DNA of 64,000 nucleotides from Mycolicibacterium senegalense (GCF_019645875.1 NZ_CP081000.1:1178001-1242000); one strand, 5' to 3'. Counted from the stretch's first letter, positions 18,247 to 26,846 are shown. Notes: generated from the letters alone by a model not told the origin. A program made the numbers and translations.

Positions 18247-19167
18247 TTACATTTTTTCGCAGGTGAATTGGCATACGTCGGTGTAGCCCACGCGGAAGAG
18301 GTCCGCGCAGCCGGTCAGGTACTTCAGGTAGCGCTCGTAGACCTCTTCGGAGGTGATGGCGATCGCCTCGTCCTTGTTGGCCTGCAGGTTCGCCGCCCAG
18401 GTGTCCAGAGTGCGGGCGTAGTGCGGCCGCAGGCGTTGTTTGCGGGTGACGTGGAAACCGGCTTCGACTGCGCGGTCTTCGACCATCTTGATCAGCGGGA
18501 TCCGCCCGCCGGGATAGATCTCGGTGACGATGAACCGGAAGAAGCGCATCAGCGACATGGTGGTGGGTAGGCCCAGTTCGGCGACTTCTTCTTTGCTGGT
18601 CGAGACGATGGTGTGCAGCAGCATCACGCCGTCGTCGGGCATCAGCTCATAGGTCTTCTTGAAGTAGTCGGCGTACTTCTCGAAGCCGAAGTGCTCGAAG
18701 GCGCCGATCGAGACGATCCGGTCGACGGGCTCGTCGAATTCCTCCCACGGCTGCAGCCGTACTTCTTTGCTGCGCGGGCTGTTTGATTCGGCAAAGCGTT
18801 GCTCGATGTGCGCCAGCTGGTTGTGCGAAAGCGTCAGTCCGATGACGTTGACGTCGTATTTGTCCACCGCGCGCATGATGGTCGAGCCCCAGCCGCAGCC
18901 GATGTCGAGCAACGTCATTCCCGGTTGCAGGCCGAGTTTGCCCAGTGCCAGGTCGACTTTCGCCATCTGGGCTTCTTCCAGCGTCATGTCCTCGCGCTCG
19001 AAGTAGGCGCAGCTGTACGTCTGGGTGGGGTCCTGCCAGAGCCGGAAGAACTCGTTGGACAGGTCGTAATGGGATCGGACTTCATCCGCCGTCGACCCGT
19101 GCCGTTCACCCGGCGGCGCGCCGATAAACGTCGTCGTGGCATCTTTTTGGTGCTTGGTTACTGTCAC
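18247..19167 (-). CDS. Cyclopropane mycolic acid synthase (CmaA2-like)
   Basis: 306 aa, GTG start with GGGGCGGA upstream. Motif I is [15 protein letters not shown], the substrate and bicarbonate region has [16 protein letters not shown] and [10 protein letters not shown], and the C-terminus is [17 protein letters not shown], closest in my memory to CmaA2. It would transfer the SAM methylene to a double bond of the mycolate chain. Lead gene of a two-gene operon. The high similarity to its neighbour (residues around [23 protein letters not shown]) shows a tandem duplication. Confidence 0.9.
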   Translation of the reverse strand: MTVTKHQKDATTTFIGAPPGERHGSTADEVRSHYDLSNEFFRLWQDPTQTYSCAYFEREDMTLEEAQMAKVDLALGKLGLQPGMTLLDIGCGWGSTIMRAVDKYDVNVIGLTLSHNQLAHIEQRFAESNSPRSKEVRLQPWEEFDEPVDRIVSIGAFEHFGFEKYADYFKKTYELMPDDGVMLLHTIVSTSKEEVAELGLPTTMSLMRFFRFIVTEIYPGGRIPLIKMVEDRAVEAGFHVTRKQRLRPHYARTLDTWAANLQANKDEAIAITSEEVYERYLKYLTGCADLFRVGYTDVCQFTCEKM

Positions 19168-19239
19168 TATCCGCCCCGTACTGCATCGGACTCGGTAGCT
19201 GACTGGCGCACCGCTTTCTTCATACGCCGGTTTCGGACG

Positions 19240-20283
19240 CTACTCCTTCGATCGTGCGCTCGGTACCCCTTGGCGAAAACCGGAGTCGCTCGTTGGGTCT
19301 TCGGGTTCGGATCGTCCGATGAGGTTCTTGGCGCCGGTGGGGCCGAGCAGCTCCCGGAACGCCTGCACGGTGTAGCCCACGATGCGGGCATCGGTCTTGG
19401 CGCGGGCGGTCGCCGACCGGGGCAGGCTGAACAGCGGTCCCATTTCGCCGAAGTAGTCGCCAGGGCCGACGACTTTGATGACTTCCTCACCGCCGCTGGA
19501 CAATTCGCGTGCCAGTTCGATCTCTCCGGCGGTGACGATGTAGATCAGGTCACCCATCTCGCCCTGGGAGAACAGCACCTCGCCGGCGTCGACGGTGATG
19601 GTTTCCGGGCCTTCATGCTCGACGGCGACGTGGGGGACGAGTTCCACCACCTTGTCCGCGAGCGGCAGGATGCGGGTGTCGTGGGTGGCCACGACGACGA
19701 CGCGTTCGTCGCTTGCGAGTTCACGGATGAGCCGCAGCACCTCCTCGACCTGGATGAAGTCCAGATGGGCGGTGGGCTCGTCGGCGAGGATCAGCGGGGG
19801 ATCCAGTGCGATCGCGCGGGCCACCGCGACGCGCTGTTGCTGTCCGCCGCTGAGGTTGCCGGGGCGGTGGTGCAGTCGGTCCTTGAGCCCGACCCGGGTG
19901 AGCAGTTCCATCGCGCGTTCACGGGCGCCGTAGCGGCTCATGCCGGCGGCGCGCAGCGGCACCATCACGTTTTCCAGCGCGGTCAGGCTGGGCACCAGGT
20001 TGAACGCCTGGAACACGATCCCGACGGTGTCGCGCCGGTAGTCCGACAGTGCCTTCTTGTTCAACGTGGTCACGTCGATGTCGCCGAATTCGATGCGACC
20101 GGCGGTCGGTTGGAGGATTCCGCCCAGACACGACAGCAGCGTGGTTTTGCCACAACCGCTGGGGCCCAACAGGATTGCCAGCGACCCGGCCGGGACGTCG
20201 AGGTCGAGCCCGTCGATCGGGCGTACCGCGTAGCCGCCGCTGGAGTACTCCACGACGAGGTCTTTGACGAGAAGGTCGGCCAT
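19240..20283 (-). CDS. ABC exporter ATPase with C-terminal cyclic-nucleotide-binding domain
   Basis: 347 aa. LolD/MacB-type ATPase: Walker [12 protein letters not shown]-loop [11 protein letters not shown], signature [10 protein letters not shown], Walker B LILADEP, H-loop THD. From about residue 215 a cNMP-binding-like domain follows: [29 protein letters not shown], then [21 protein letters not shown], the phosphate-binding-cassette pattern. The start at 20283 is one base from the end of its permease gene. The pair resembles M. tuberculosis Rv0072/Rv0073 as I remember them. Coupling export to a cyclic nucleotide is inference. Confidence 0.9.
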   Translation of the reverse strand: MADLLVKDLVVEYSSGGYAVRPIDGLDLDVPAGSLAILLGPSGCGKTTLLSCLGGILQPTAGRIEFGDIDVTTLNKKALSDYRRDTVGIVFQAFNLVPSLTALENVMVPLRAAGMSRYGARERAMELLTRVGLKDRLHHRPGNLSGGQQQRVAVARAIALDPPLILADEPTAHLDFIQVEEVLRLIRELASDERVVVVATHDTRILPLADKVVELVPHVAVEHEGPETITVDAGEVLFSQGEMGDLIYIVTAGEIELARELSSGGEEVIKVVGPGDYFGEMGPLFSLPRSATARAKTDARIVGYTVQAFRELLGPTGAKNLIGRSEPEDPTSDSGFRQGVPSARSKE

Positions 20284-20284
20284 G

Positions 20285-21334
20285 TCAGGGTCCTCGGAAT
20301 GCCAGGGCGGGGTCGATGGTGACGGCGCGGCGCAACCCGGCCACGCTGGCCAGCAGGCCGATACCGACGGCAAGGATCGGGAGAGCCACGAAGGCGGCGG
20401 TGGGGACGTCGCACCGCATCGGGAACGGCGGACCCAGCACCAGCGACAGGCCCGCGCCCAGCAGGGCGGCCAGCAACGCGACCGTTACCGCCTGCATCGC
20501 GAGGCCGCCCATGATGGAGCGGGTGGCCACGCCGACGGCCTTGAACACCGCGAAGTCGCGGGTGCGTTCCAGGGCAGACAGGTAGATGACCGAGCCGACG
20601 ATCAGCGCCGCGACCGCCCACAGCAGGCCGGCCATCAAACTCATCGCCTGGTTGGCGCCACGCAGCGGGCGCACCATGTCGTCGATGGCGCCGGCCCGGT
20701 CGACGATGCGGAATTCCGGCGGCGCGGCGCCCGGGGCGCCGACGATGCCGACCGACGAGATCAGTTTCTGGCCCGAGAACAGCAGTTGTTGGGCGCCGGG
20801 GACCGTCAGGTAGACGTTGTCCTGGGCGGCCAGGGCGGTGAGGTCGTCGACCAGTCCGACGACGCGCAGTCGGGAGGCGCCGATGGCGACGTCGGCGCCG
20901 ATCGGTTGGCCCATCGTCGTCGACACCGCGACCTCGCCGGGTGTGTGCGGTGCCCGGCCCTCCTTGAGCGTCGGGGTGCCCGGCCCCTGCTCGGGCACCC
21001 CGAACACGTTCACGTTGCGTGGCGTGCCGTTGTTCGGGATGGTCGATGAGCCGTACACCAGCGGGACCGCCACGGTGACGCCCGGGATGCGGGCTGCGCG
21101 TTGAACATCGGTGAGCGGCAGCGGTGCCGAGCCGAGGAACGGGCCGGCCGCACCCTCCTTGATCATGAAGGCGTCGAGGCCCAGCGCGTCGACGCTGCGT
21201 TCGGCTTCGACGCGAAAACCGTTGGCCAGGCCCGTCAACACCAAGGTCATGGCAAAAACCAACGCGGTGCCGACTGCGGCGATCATGAATCGCCGTCGGC
21301 GCCACTGCAGATCGCGTAACGCCGCGATCAACAC
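20285..21334 (-). CDS. FtsX/MacB-type ABC permease
   Basis: 349 aa from GTG 21334 (VLIAALRDLQWRRRRF). One N-terminal helix (FMIAAVGTALVFAMTLVLTGL), a large extracytoplasmic domain from about 50 to 230, and three C-terminal helices with the FtsX-core segment RTRDFAVFKAVGVATRSIMG give the four-helix MacB/LolE layout. Together with the adjacent ATPase it forms a mechanotransmitting-type transporter. Cargo unknown. The extended frame to 21421 was not used because it lacks a membrane-consistent beginning and runs towards the repeat element. Confidence 0.88.
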   Translation of the reverse strand: MLIAALRDLQWRRRRFMIAAVGTALVFAMTLVLTGLANGFRVEAERSVDALGLDAFMIKEGAAGPFLGSAPLPLTDVQRAARIPGVTVAVPLVYGSSTIPNNGTPRNVNVFGVPEQGPGTPTLKEGRAPHTPGEVAVSTTMGQPIGADVAIGASRLRVVGLVDDLTALAAQDNVYLTVPGAQQLLFSGQKLISSVGIVGAPGAAPPEFRIVDRAGAIDDMVRPLRGANQAMSLMAGLLWAVAALIVGSVIYLSALERTRDFAVFKAVGVATRSIMGGLAMQAVTVALLAALLGAGLSLVLGPPFPMRCDVPTAAFVALPILAVGIGLLASVAGLRRAVTIDPALAFRGP

Positions 21335-21445
21335 GTCGTTGCCCTCATTGCTTTCGACGTTACCGAGATGGGTGTGGCGGGTGGTGGTTATTGGGGCATT
21401 TGGTGTGGGCGTCAGCCACATCTGTCACAGATCTCTGAACGGGGG

Positions 21446-21750
21446 CCGATGTGCCCGCCTGTCAGCGACTTTTCAGCGACAAACGGCGCTTCTCCACCGT
21501 GAGCCTCACTAGTCACACGTTGTGCGATCCCATCTACCACTCCAGTTTCTGGAGTCTCGCCAACCTCATCCGTCCAACGCCCACTTATCAGCGACTCTGT
21601 CGCTGATAAGTGGGCAACTCGAATTCCGATACCTATGAGGCCAAAGATGACCAGAGTGACCCCAGTAATGATCACCGTCGTGACCAGAGCGACCCACGAT
21701 GCTCGTGTGGCGATTGTCGCTGAATTGTCGCTAACAGGCGGGCAAGTCGG
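21446..21750. mobile_element. MITE-like element with 40-bp terminal inverted repeats and central palindrome
   Basis: In the gap 21335-21798. The bases 21446-21485 and the reverse complement of 21711-21750 match at 34 of 40 positions; both carry GCCCGCCTGTYAGCGAC followed by a second TTCAGCGACA. A perfect palindrome lies between them at 21579-21615, and its arms are themselves variants of the terminal motif, so the motif occurs four times in mirror order. No transposase is encoded. The right half on the minus strand encodes a hydrophobic peptide (VTLVIFGLIGIGI), perhaps a relic. I could not identify a target-site duplication. A non-autonomous transposon or two abutting transposon ends would both fit. 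The flanks 21335-21445 and 21751-21798 hold nothing I can name. Confidence 0.55.
21579..21615. repeat. Perfect 17-bp palindrome with 3-bp spacer
   Basis: The arm GCCCACTTATCAGCGAC (21579-21595) is followed by TCT and then its exact reverse complement (21599-21615). It is the centre of the element above and is matched in position and spacer by the imperfect palindrome at 6105-6141. As RNA it would form a very stable hairpin. Confidence 0.9.
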
Positions 21751-21798
21751 CACCCCAGGTCCCCACACGACACGCCGAGGTTGAGCCGGCACTATCGG

Positions 21799-22960
21799 TC
21801 AATTGAACGCGGTGCTGCCGGACACGGCGTGGGTCTTGCTGATGAGCTTGGCGTAGCAGTGATCGGAATCGAAGCCGTTGGAACTGCACCAGTACAAGGC
21901 CCCAGCCGCGGTGGGATACGTGATCGGCGCAATGGTGACCCAGAAGTCGGGGGAGTCGAAGGTCGACCAGTCGCCCGACCACAGCAGCTTGGCCCCGTAG
22001 CGGTCCCGCAGCCGTAGATGCTCCTGCAAGGTGAGGATGTTGTCCCACGTGACGCCCTCGTCGACCACACCCGGTCGCTTCGAACTCAGTTGTGGCACCC
22101 AACGATCGGCGCCTTCGGCGCTCACCACGGCGTGGTCTTCGTCGGCGATTTGGCGCAGCTGCTGAAAACTCGTGGCTTCGGGATCACGAGCCGCTGTGGC
22201 GGTATACGTCGGCGTCGGTGCCGGCACCGGCACCGGCACCGTCTTGTAGACGGTTGGAGCGGCAACGGGGTGGTGGGGTGGTCAGGTGCGCGGCGATGGC
22301 CTGTTCGTGGCTGTTGGTCGGAAAAGGCGTATTACCTGTCAGCGCCTCGTGCAGTACACAAGCGAGCGAGTAGATGTCAGCAGCCGGCGAGCACGTCGCG
22401 CCGCTGAACCGCTCCGGGGCCATGTAACCGAACGAGCCGATGTACATGCCTGATTGGGTGAGGCTCGAATCACCTTGCGCCTGAGCGATACCGAAGTCCA
22501 ATAGGTATGCAAAGTCCGCGTCCGTGACGATGATGTTCTGGGGCTTGATGTCGCGGTGGATCAACCCTTGGGCGTGGGCGGCATCGAGGGCGGCAGCAAT
22601 CTGCTCGATGATCGACACCGCGCGGTGTGGCGCCAGGGGAGCGGCACGCAGAAGGTCGTGCAGCGTCTGCCCGTGGACCAGTCGCATGTCGATGTAGAGA
22701 TTTCCATCGATCTCTCCCCAGTCGTGGATCGGCACGACGTGGGGTTCCTCCAAGTTCGCCGCTACGTGAGACTCGCGCAGGAACCGGGTGCGGAACCGCT
22801 CGTCGTCCGCATACTGCTCGCGGAGGATCTTCAGAGCGACGGTTCGGCCCTTGTCGGTGTCGTGAGCCGCGTATACGTCGCCCATTCCGCCGCGGCCGAG
22901 GAGCGCGGTCAGCTCGTACTTGCCGAAATTGCCGCCCACGTGCGCGTTGTTCTCGACCAT
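21799..22960 (-). pseudogene. Ser/Thr kinase gene with internal deletion and frameshift
   Basis: ATG at 22960 with a GAGGAGG ribosome-binding site. The N-terminal kinase part is intact through APE and the aF helix: GRGGMGDVY, ALKIL, HRDIKPQN, DFGIA, GYMAPERF, DIYSLACVLHEALTG. After HLTTPPPR (about 22265) the frame runs into 24 unrelated residues and stops at 22184. The -1 frame from there continues as a Pro linker (VPVPVPAPTPTY) and a typical mycobacterial extracytoplasmic domain (ADRWVPQLSSKRPGVVDEGVTWDNI ... DHCYAKLISKTH) ending at 21799. The last kinase helices and the membrane helix, present in the paralogue at 8931, are missing. The join lies in a CCACCCC-rich stretch. A soluble truncated kinase of 258 aa could still be made. 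Confidence 0.75.
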
Positions 22961-23018
22961 CTTCTGCCTCCTCGACTGGCGAACCGGCAAACGTAGCGCG
23001 GGGTGCCGACAAACTCCT

Positions 23019-23504
23019 CTAGCCGGCCGGCGTCAGCTTGACGGCGGCTAGGTGCTCGCGATCAACCGCCTCGGTGAACTCCTCCAGCGTGGGGATGCGC
23101 TGGTCGCGAAAGACCAAACCCATCATCCGCTTGGCCCGTCTGACGCCGTAGACCTCGGCGCAGCGGTGAAACAGTTCGGCGACGGCGGCGCGGTCCGTGA
23201 TGAGCGCGCCGTGCATCGTTGTCGTCTTGCCGTCGTGGAGCACCTCGGCGGCGGCACCGTCGCGGAAGTTGTGCTTCCATCCGGCATCGGTCATCGCGTA
23301 AAGGGTGTTGTCGATGACGTGCGCGCTCAGCGGAATCGCGTACTGCCGTCCGGTCTTGCGGCCGCGCACGGTCACAATCATGAATTGCCGGCGTGCGGCA
23401 CCGGCGAATGGTGTGCGCAGCATGAAACGGAGTGCTGGGTTGACGACCCGCAGCATCGCTTTCGGCGGATGCGCCACGGTTACCGCAGGCGACGGCTCTG
23501 TCAT
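23019..23504 (-). CDS. Deazaflavin (F420)-dependent nitroreductase-like protein (Ddn family)
   Basis: 161 aa. The segment RQFMIVTVRGRKTGRQYAIPLSAH, followed by LYAMTDAGWKHNFRDG, is the split-barrel pattern of the mycobacterial Ddn/F420-dependent quinone reductase family (GRKTG motif binding the F420 phosphate). The C-terminal half (RCAEVYGVRRAKRMMGLVF) matches the related family of small conserved mycobacterial reductases. Such proteins reduce quinones or nitro-compounds with F420H2. Substrate not predictable. Confidence 0.82.
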   Translation of the reverse strand: MTEPSPAVTVAHPPKAMLRVVNPALRFMLRTPFAGAARRQFMIVTVRGRKTGRQYAIPLSAHVIDNTLYAMTDAGWKHNFRDGAAAEVLHDGKTTTMHGALITDRAAVAELFHRCAEVYGVRRAKRMMGLVFRDQRIPTLEEFTEAVDREHLAAVKLTPAG

Positions 23505-23578
23505 AACCTCACGCTATGCCGGTTACCTGGCGTTGCGCAGGTGGTCCGTGGCATTCGTTTGCGCGAGGCAACTGCGCT

Positions 23579-24634
23579 TCACCTCGTGCAGTCCTCAAGC
23601 ATCTGCGTATCAGTGTTGACCAGCCGTTGAACGACGCCGAGGTAGCTCCTCAGCAGGATCCCCGTGGTGTCGTTGGCTGCTGCGGGCGTGCGGGCATGTT
23701 CGACGACGCTGACGGCATCGGCGGACAGGTCGGCGATCCGCTGCAGCTGCCGTGCGATGTCCGGGGTGCTGACCTGACTGGGATAGCGCTGCAGTCGATC
23801 TGACCACGCTCGATACTCGGCCAGGTCTGGCCCGCCGGGCTCGATTCGACGCGGGTCGAGGAGATCTTCGTGGTCACTGATGTAGCGAGCGGCCGCGGTT
23901 GCAGTACGGCAGTCGCGGCCGGAAGCGTGGCTGAGGAAGCCAACTGCCACCCCCGCTCCGACCGCCAGAATGACCACCAAGCCGACTCTTAGCCAACGCT
24001 CCCGGGCCGTCGGCACCGCAGGTGACACCGCCTGAGCGACTGCTGCGGCGACCTGTGGGTCGGCGGCGGCCGCGGCGCGCAACCGCACCAGATGTGGCTC
24101 GCGGCGACGCCGGATCCATTCCGGCCCGGCCTGGAGAGCCAATATCACAAGGGCGAGGGCCAGATATAGCAGGGCGAGCTGGGGGCGATCGGCGAGGAAT
24201 TCGAGGACGGGAAGTGCGATCGCGAAAATCCCGATCAGCACCCAGCCGAGGCGGCGACGGGCTGGGGTGACGCGGCTCCGGTACGCGCCGGCGAGGTCGC
24301 TGGCGCGCACAGCAGCCGTCAGGACTGTCGGATCGACGGGTACAGGCTCGCTGCGGAGAGCGCGGGCCACAGCGGCGCGCTGCGGTCGGGTGAGTCCGTT
24401 GAGCACTGCGGCGTAGGTGTTCACGACGGGCTGGGTTAGCAGGGTGATCGGGACGGCAGCCAGGAGTCCGAATCCGGCCAGGCCTGCGATCACGACCCAC
24501 ATCGGCCATGGCGTCCACCAGTGGTGTCGAGGCTGGATCACGGCCCAGCAGAACAACAAGAACCACAACGCCATCCATGCCGATGTGACGAGCCACCGGG
24601 CCCACCACGGTGCCATGTTGTACCGAACCCACAC
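23579..24634 (-). CDS. Four-to-five-helix membrane protein of unknown function
   Basis: 351 aa, GTG start at 24634 with AGGAGA eight bases upstream. Hydrophobic helices are at about 12-32 and 43-66, then a helical soluble part with ARALRSEPVPVDPTVLTAAVRASDLA, then helices at about 129-147, 150-168 and 216-236, followed by a 110-residue extracytoplasmic or cytoplasmic tail with two cysteines (DCRTATAA and the final EDCTR). No enzymatic motif. Homologous unknowns with a similar arrangement are frequent in mycobacteria, in my recollection. Confidence 0.8.
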   Translation of the reverse strand: MWVRYNMAPWWARWLVTSAWMALWFLLFCWAVIQPRHHWWTPWPMWVVIAGLAGFGLLAAVPITLLTQPVVNTYAAVLNGLTRPQRAAVARALRSEPVPVDPTVLTAAVRASDLAGAYRSRVTPARRRLGWVLIGIFAIALPVLEFLADRPQLALLYLALALVILALQAGPEWIRRRREPHLVRLRAAAAADPQVAAAVAQAVSPAVPTARERWLRVGLVVILAVGAGVAVGFLSHASGRDCRTATAAARYISDHEDLLDPRRIEPGGPDLAEYRAWSDRLQRYPSQVSTPDIARQLQRIADLSADAVSVVEHARTPAAANDTTGILLRSYLGVVQRLVNTDTQMLEDCTR

Positions 24635-24658
24635 CGGATTCGTCTCCTCTCGATCAGG

Positions 24659-24879
24659 TCAAGCGTTCCGGCGCGCGTTCCATCGCGCGTACCGGCGCGT
24701 GTCCGGTGAGCGGTCCTTCAGGTGGGGTGCGATCAGGTCGCGCACCCCGGTGGCGTTCATCTTGATCAGGACCGGAATCACTCGTGCCGCAGCTGCCGCG
24801 TCTTTCTCGACTGGGTCCGTCGCCTCGATTTCTGTGTGATGCGCTGGCGGAGCTGGGCGATCGCGTCGTCGTTGGGCAT
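24659..24879 (-). pseudogene. Small gene broken by a CA dinucleotide insertion
   Basis: From ATG 24879 the frame reads MPNDDAIAQLRQRITQ and then stops after 33 residues in low-complexity Arg-rich sequence. The -2 frame gives a sensible continuation, EIEATDPVEKDAAAAARVIP then VLIKMNATGVRDLIAPHL, ending at 24659. Removing one CA from the ATCACACAGAA stretch makes a single 72-aa frame of exactly 219 bases that passes through both parts. The result looks like a small helical protein. It lies between the membrane-protein gene and the paralogous pair upstream, same strand, so it may have been part of their operon. A sequencing error would look the same. Confidence 0.6.
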
Positions 24880-24885
24880 GGGCTG

Positions 24886-25278
24886 TCAGTGCTCGGCTGA
24901 CAACGCAGTACGCGCCTCATCGACATGCGCCAACAGCAGGGCCTCCCGCCACTTCCACCAGATGTCGTCGCTCGCCTCAAGCGGCGGGGTCGTCAGGCCG
25001 TCATCCGATGTGCTCAGCATCAACAGGTACTGCCACCCTTGCGATCCACCGGAGGGACCGAATTCGTCCGGGGCGTCGAGTGGGGCAAGTAGGAAGTCGA
25101 TTCCGCCGTCGCGTGCTGACCAGCAGACCTGCAGTTTGCAGTCGAGACCGCGGTAGTAGATCGCCCACGCGGGCCGGTCACCGTACGCGACCGCGCTGTC
25201 GACCGCTTCCGGTCTGAACCCCAATTTGGCCAGCGTGGGTCCCAGGTACTTGTCTACGTCGCGAACCTGCCTCGTCAT
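24886..25278 (-). CDS. Unknown protein, single-domain paralogue of the upstream gene
   Basis: 130 aa; its ATG overlaps the stop of the upstream gene (ATGA). Residues 40-110 (YYRGLDCKLQVCWSARDGG, LLAPLDAPDEFG, QGWQYLLML) match the C-terminal part of the 246-aa neighbour (YYRSRDCKVQIYTSSREGE, MIAPLDAPNDFG, DKWQYFTRF). The shared domain looks like a small mixed alpha/beta fold, rich in aromatics, possibly an immunity- or chaperone-like module; I do not recognise it. No signal peptide or membrane helix. Confidence 0.75.
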   Translation of the reverse strand: MTRQVRDVDKYLGPTLAKLGFRPEAVDSAVAYGDRPAWAIYYRGLDCKLQVCWSARDGGIDFLLAPLDAPDEFGPSGGSQGWQYLLMLSTSDDGLTTPPLEASDDIWWKWREALLLAHVDEARTALSAEH

Positions 25279-26015
25279 GGAAGTTGCGAGTTCCCATACA
25301 TTTTGAGAATTCCCGCATGCGCTCGTTCGAAGTTGGCGGCGATACGATCGCGCACCCAGTCAAGCGGATTGTCGTACGACTCGTATTCGCTTCTCGCGGC
25401 CCGGACCAACTCCTCCGGGGGTAGGTCGGGTCGCTCCGAGAACCGGGTGAAGTATTGCCATTTATCCGCACGCAGACCAAAGTCGTTGGGAGCGTCCAGG
25501 GGAGCGATCATGCCGTTCACTTCACCCTCCCGGGAAGAGGTGTAGATCTGCACCTTGCAGTCGCGCGATCGGTAATACACGATGTGGCGCCTGCCGCCCC
25601 GGTCGGGACTGTCGTCGACCTCGTCGAGGGTGAACCCAAGCCCATCCAGGAGTGGTCCTACGATCGCCTGAACTTCCTCCAGGAAACTCCTCGTCATCGT
25701 GTCTGAGTTCTCAGCGTGGCGACGCTGGGACGTTGCCAGGCGTAGCAATTTCGCCACCGCCGGCTGAAGCGCCGAACGAGTATCCGGATCCAGTGCTTCG
25801 AGGTGCGCCGGCAGCTTGTCGACGATCGTCGTGACGATCATGTCGTTCGACGGCGCGCGTAAATCCAACATCAGGACGTTATTGTCGTGCAACTCAACCA
25901 CTTCTGATCTTGTCGGTCCCTCTGGCAGCTGCTCGGCGAGAAAGTCGAACAAGAAGTGAGTCGCCGACGAATTCCATGACCAGTCGCCGTCAACGAATCG
26001 GACGAATCCGCTCAT
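25275..26015 (-). CDS. Unknown two-part protein, paralogous C-terminal domain
   Basis: 246 aa. ATG at 26015 is preceded by seven Gs; an in-frame TTG four codons upstream is a weaker choice. Residues 1-100 (MSGFVRFVDGDWSWNSSATHF, then a helical region) are not shared with the neighbour. Residues about 105-246 duplicate the downstream protein: MTRSFLEEVQAIVGPLLDGLGFTLDEVD aligns with its MTRQVRDVDKYLGPTLAKLGFRPEAVD. A partial duplication of one gene therefore made the pair. Function unknown. Confidence 0.75.
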   Translation of the reverse strand: MSGFVRFVDGDWSWNSSATHFLFDFLAEQLPEGPTRSEVVELHDNNVLMLDLRAPSNDMIVTTIVDKLPAHLEALDPDTRSALQPAVAKLLRLATSQRRHAENSDTMTRSFLEEVQAIVGPLLDGLGFTLDEVDDSPDRGGRRHIVYYRSRDCKVQIYTSSREGEVNGMIAPLDAPNDFGLRADKWQYFTRFSERPDLPPEELVRAARSEYESYDNPLDWVRDRIAANFERAHAGILKMYGNSQLP

Positions 26016-26066
26016 GTGCCCCCCCAAGAAGTTGCTATTACTAGATTACTTCCACCCGGGAGGTAG

Positions 26067-26757
26067 TCAGTGCGCGTCTTGCCAGGCTTGCCAGATCTCC
26101 GGACGGAGCCGGCCCCGGGTCGGAACCTCCAGGCCGACGTCGCGGGCCCAAGAGCGGACGTCCGCTGTACTCGGGCCGAACTCCTCGGTGTCCCGATCCG
26201 GCGCGGGGTCGGACTTCACTGTTAAAATCCGTTGGGTTGCAGCCTCTTCAGTCGTCGACCAGGCATGGGCAGCGGCGAGGAACCGGTAGGTCCATTCCTC
26301 GGCGAGTTGGCGCGCCTCGCAAAATACGATCGGCACGTTCGGCCAACGGATCTGCAGCTCCGCCAGCCCGTCGGCGACCACGGCGGGGCGTACCCAGTCG
26401 AGCTTGAACAGCTGCGAATAGCGGTCTTCAACGACCACCGCCGCGCGGGGGAGCGCGGCCAGGTCGGAAAGCTGATAGCGCAACTTGCCGCTGGTGAGGC
26501 TGGAGACCAAGTCGGCCAGGGATTTGCGCTCCACGCTGGCGACGAGCGTCCCATCGATGAGCAGCCCGTAGTCGCCGCATGGCAGAGCGCGCTGAATGGT
26601 GTTGGCCTGCTGGCTCGCGAACTTGTACGCGTACCGCTCGTGGCTGTCGACCACGATGTGCAACTCGTCGATCCCCTGGGCACGTGCCGCCGGGCTGTGG
26701 AATGCGCAGCAGGTAGGGCAGCCGGGAGCCTTCGTCCGGATTGAGGGCTACGACCAT
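26067..26757 (-). pseudogene. ERCC4-type nuclease gene with a missing middle; nuclease domain still open (26067-26663)
   Basis: The ORF 26067-26663 (TTG start) encodes an ERCC4/XPF nuclease domain: IVVDSHERYAYKF, then VERKSLADL (E45-R46-K47-x3-D51) and VVVEDRYSQLFKL. Full-length mycobacterial relatives, as I remember them, begin with a segment like the one at ATG 26757 here (MVVALNPDEGSRLPYLLRIP), about 100 residues before the nuclease. Here that segment is in another frame and only about 30 bases from the nuclease start, which looks like an internal deletion with frameshift. The nuclease domain might still be translated from TTG; its metal-binding residues are intact. Confidence 0.6.
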
Positions 26758-26821
26758 CTCCGCCACAACGCGATTGTGCTTGGGTCCGTCGCCGAGGCCA
26801 ATGAGCAACATGTGTGGGGGA

Positions 26822-26846
26822 AGATCGTCAAAACTTTTGACGATCT
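26822..26846. promoter_or_regulatory. Perfect 12-bp palindrome between divergent genes
   Basis: The arms AGATCGTCAAAA (26822-26833) and TTTTGACGATCT (26835-26846) are exact reverse complements around a single C. It lies between the ERCC4 gene (leftwards) and the Mut7-C gene (rightwards), 85 bp from the latter. A T-run terminator is not expected between divergent genes, so an operator for a dimeric regulator is more likely. It does not resemble the mycobacterial LexA box. Confidence 0.6.

Noticed and set aside
21412..21792. 126-aa minus-strand ORF with a hydrophobic stretch
   Set aside because: It lies inside the inverted-repeat element and its ends are encoded by the repeat arms; treated as part of the element rather than a gene.
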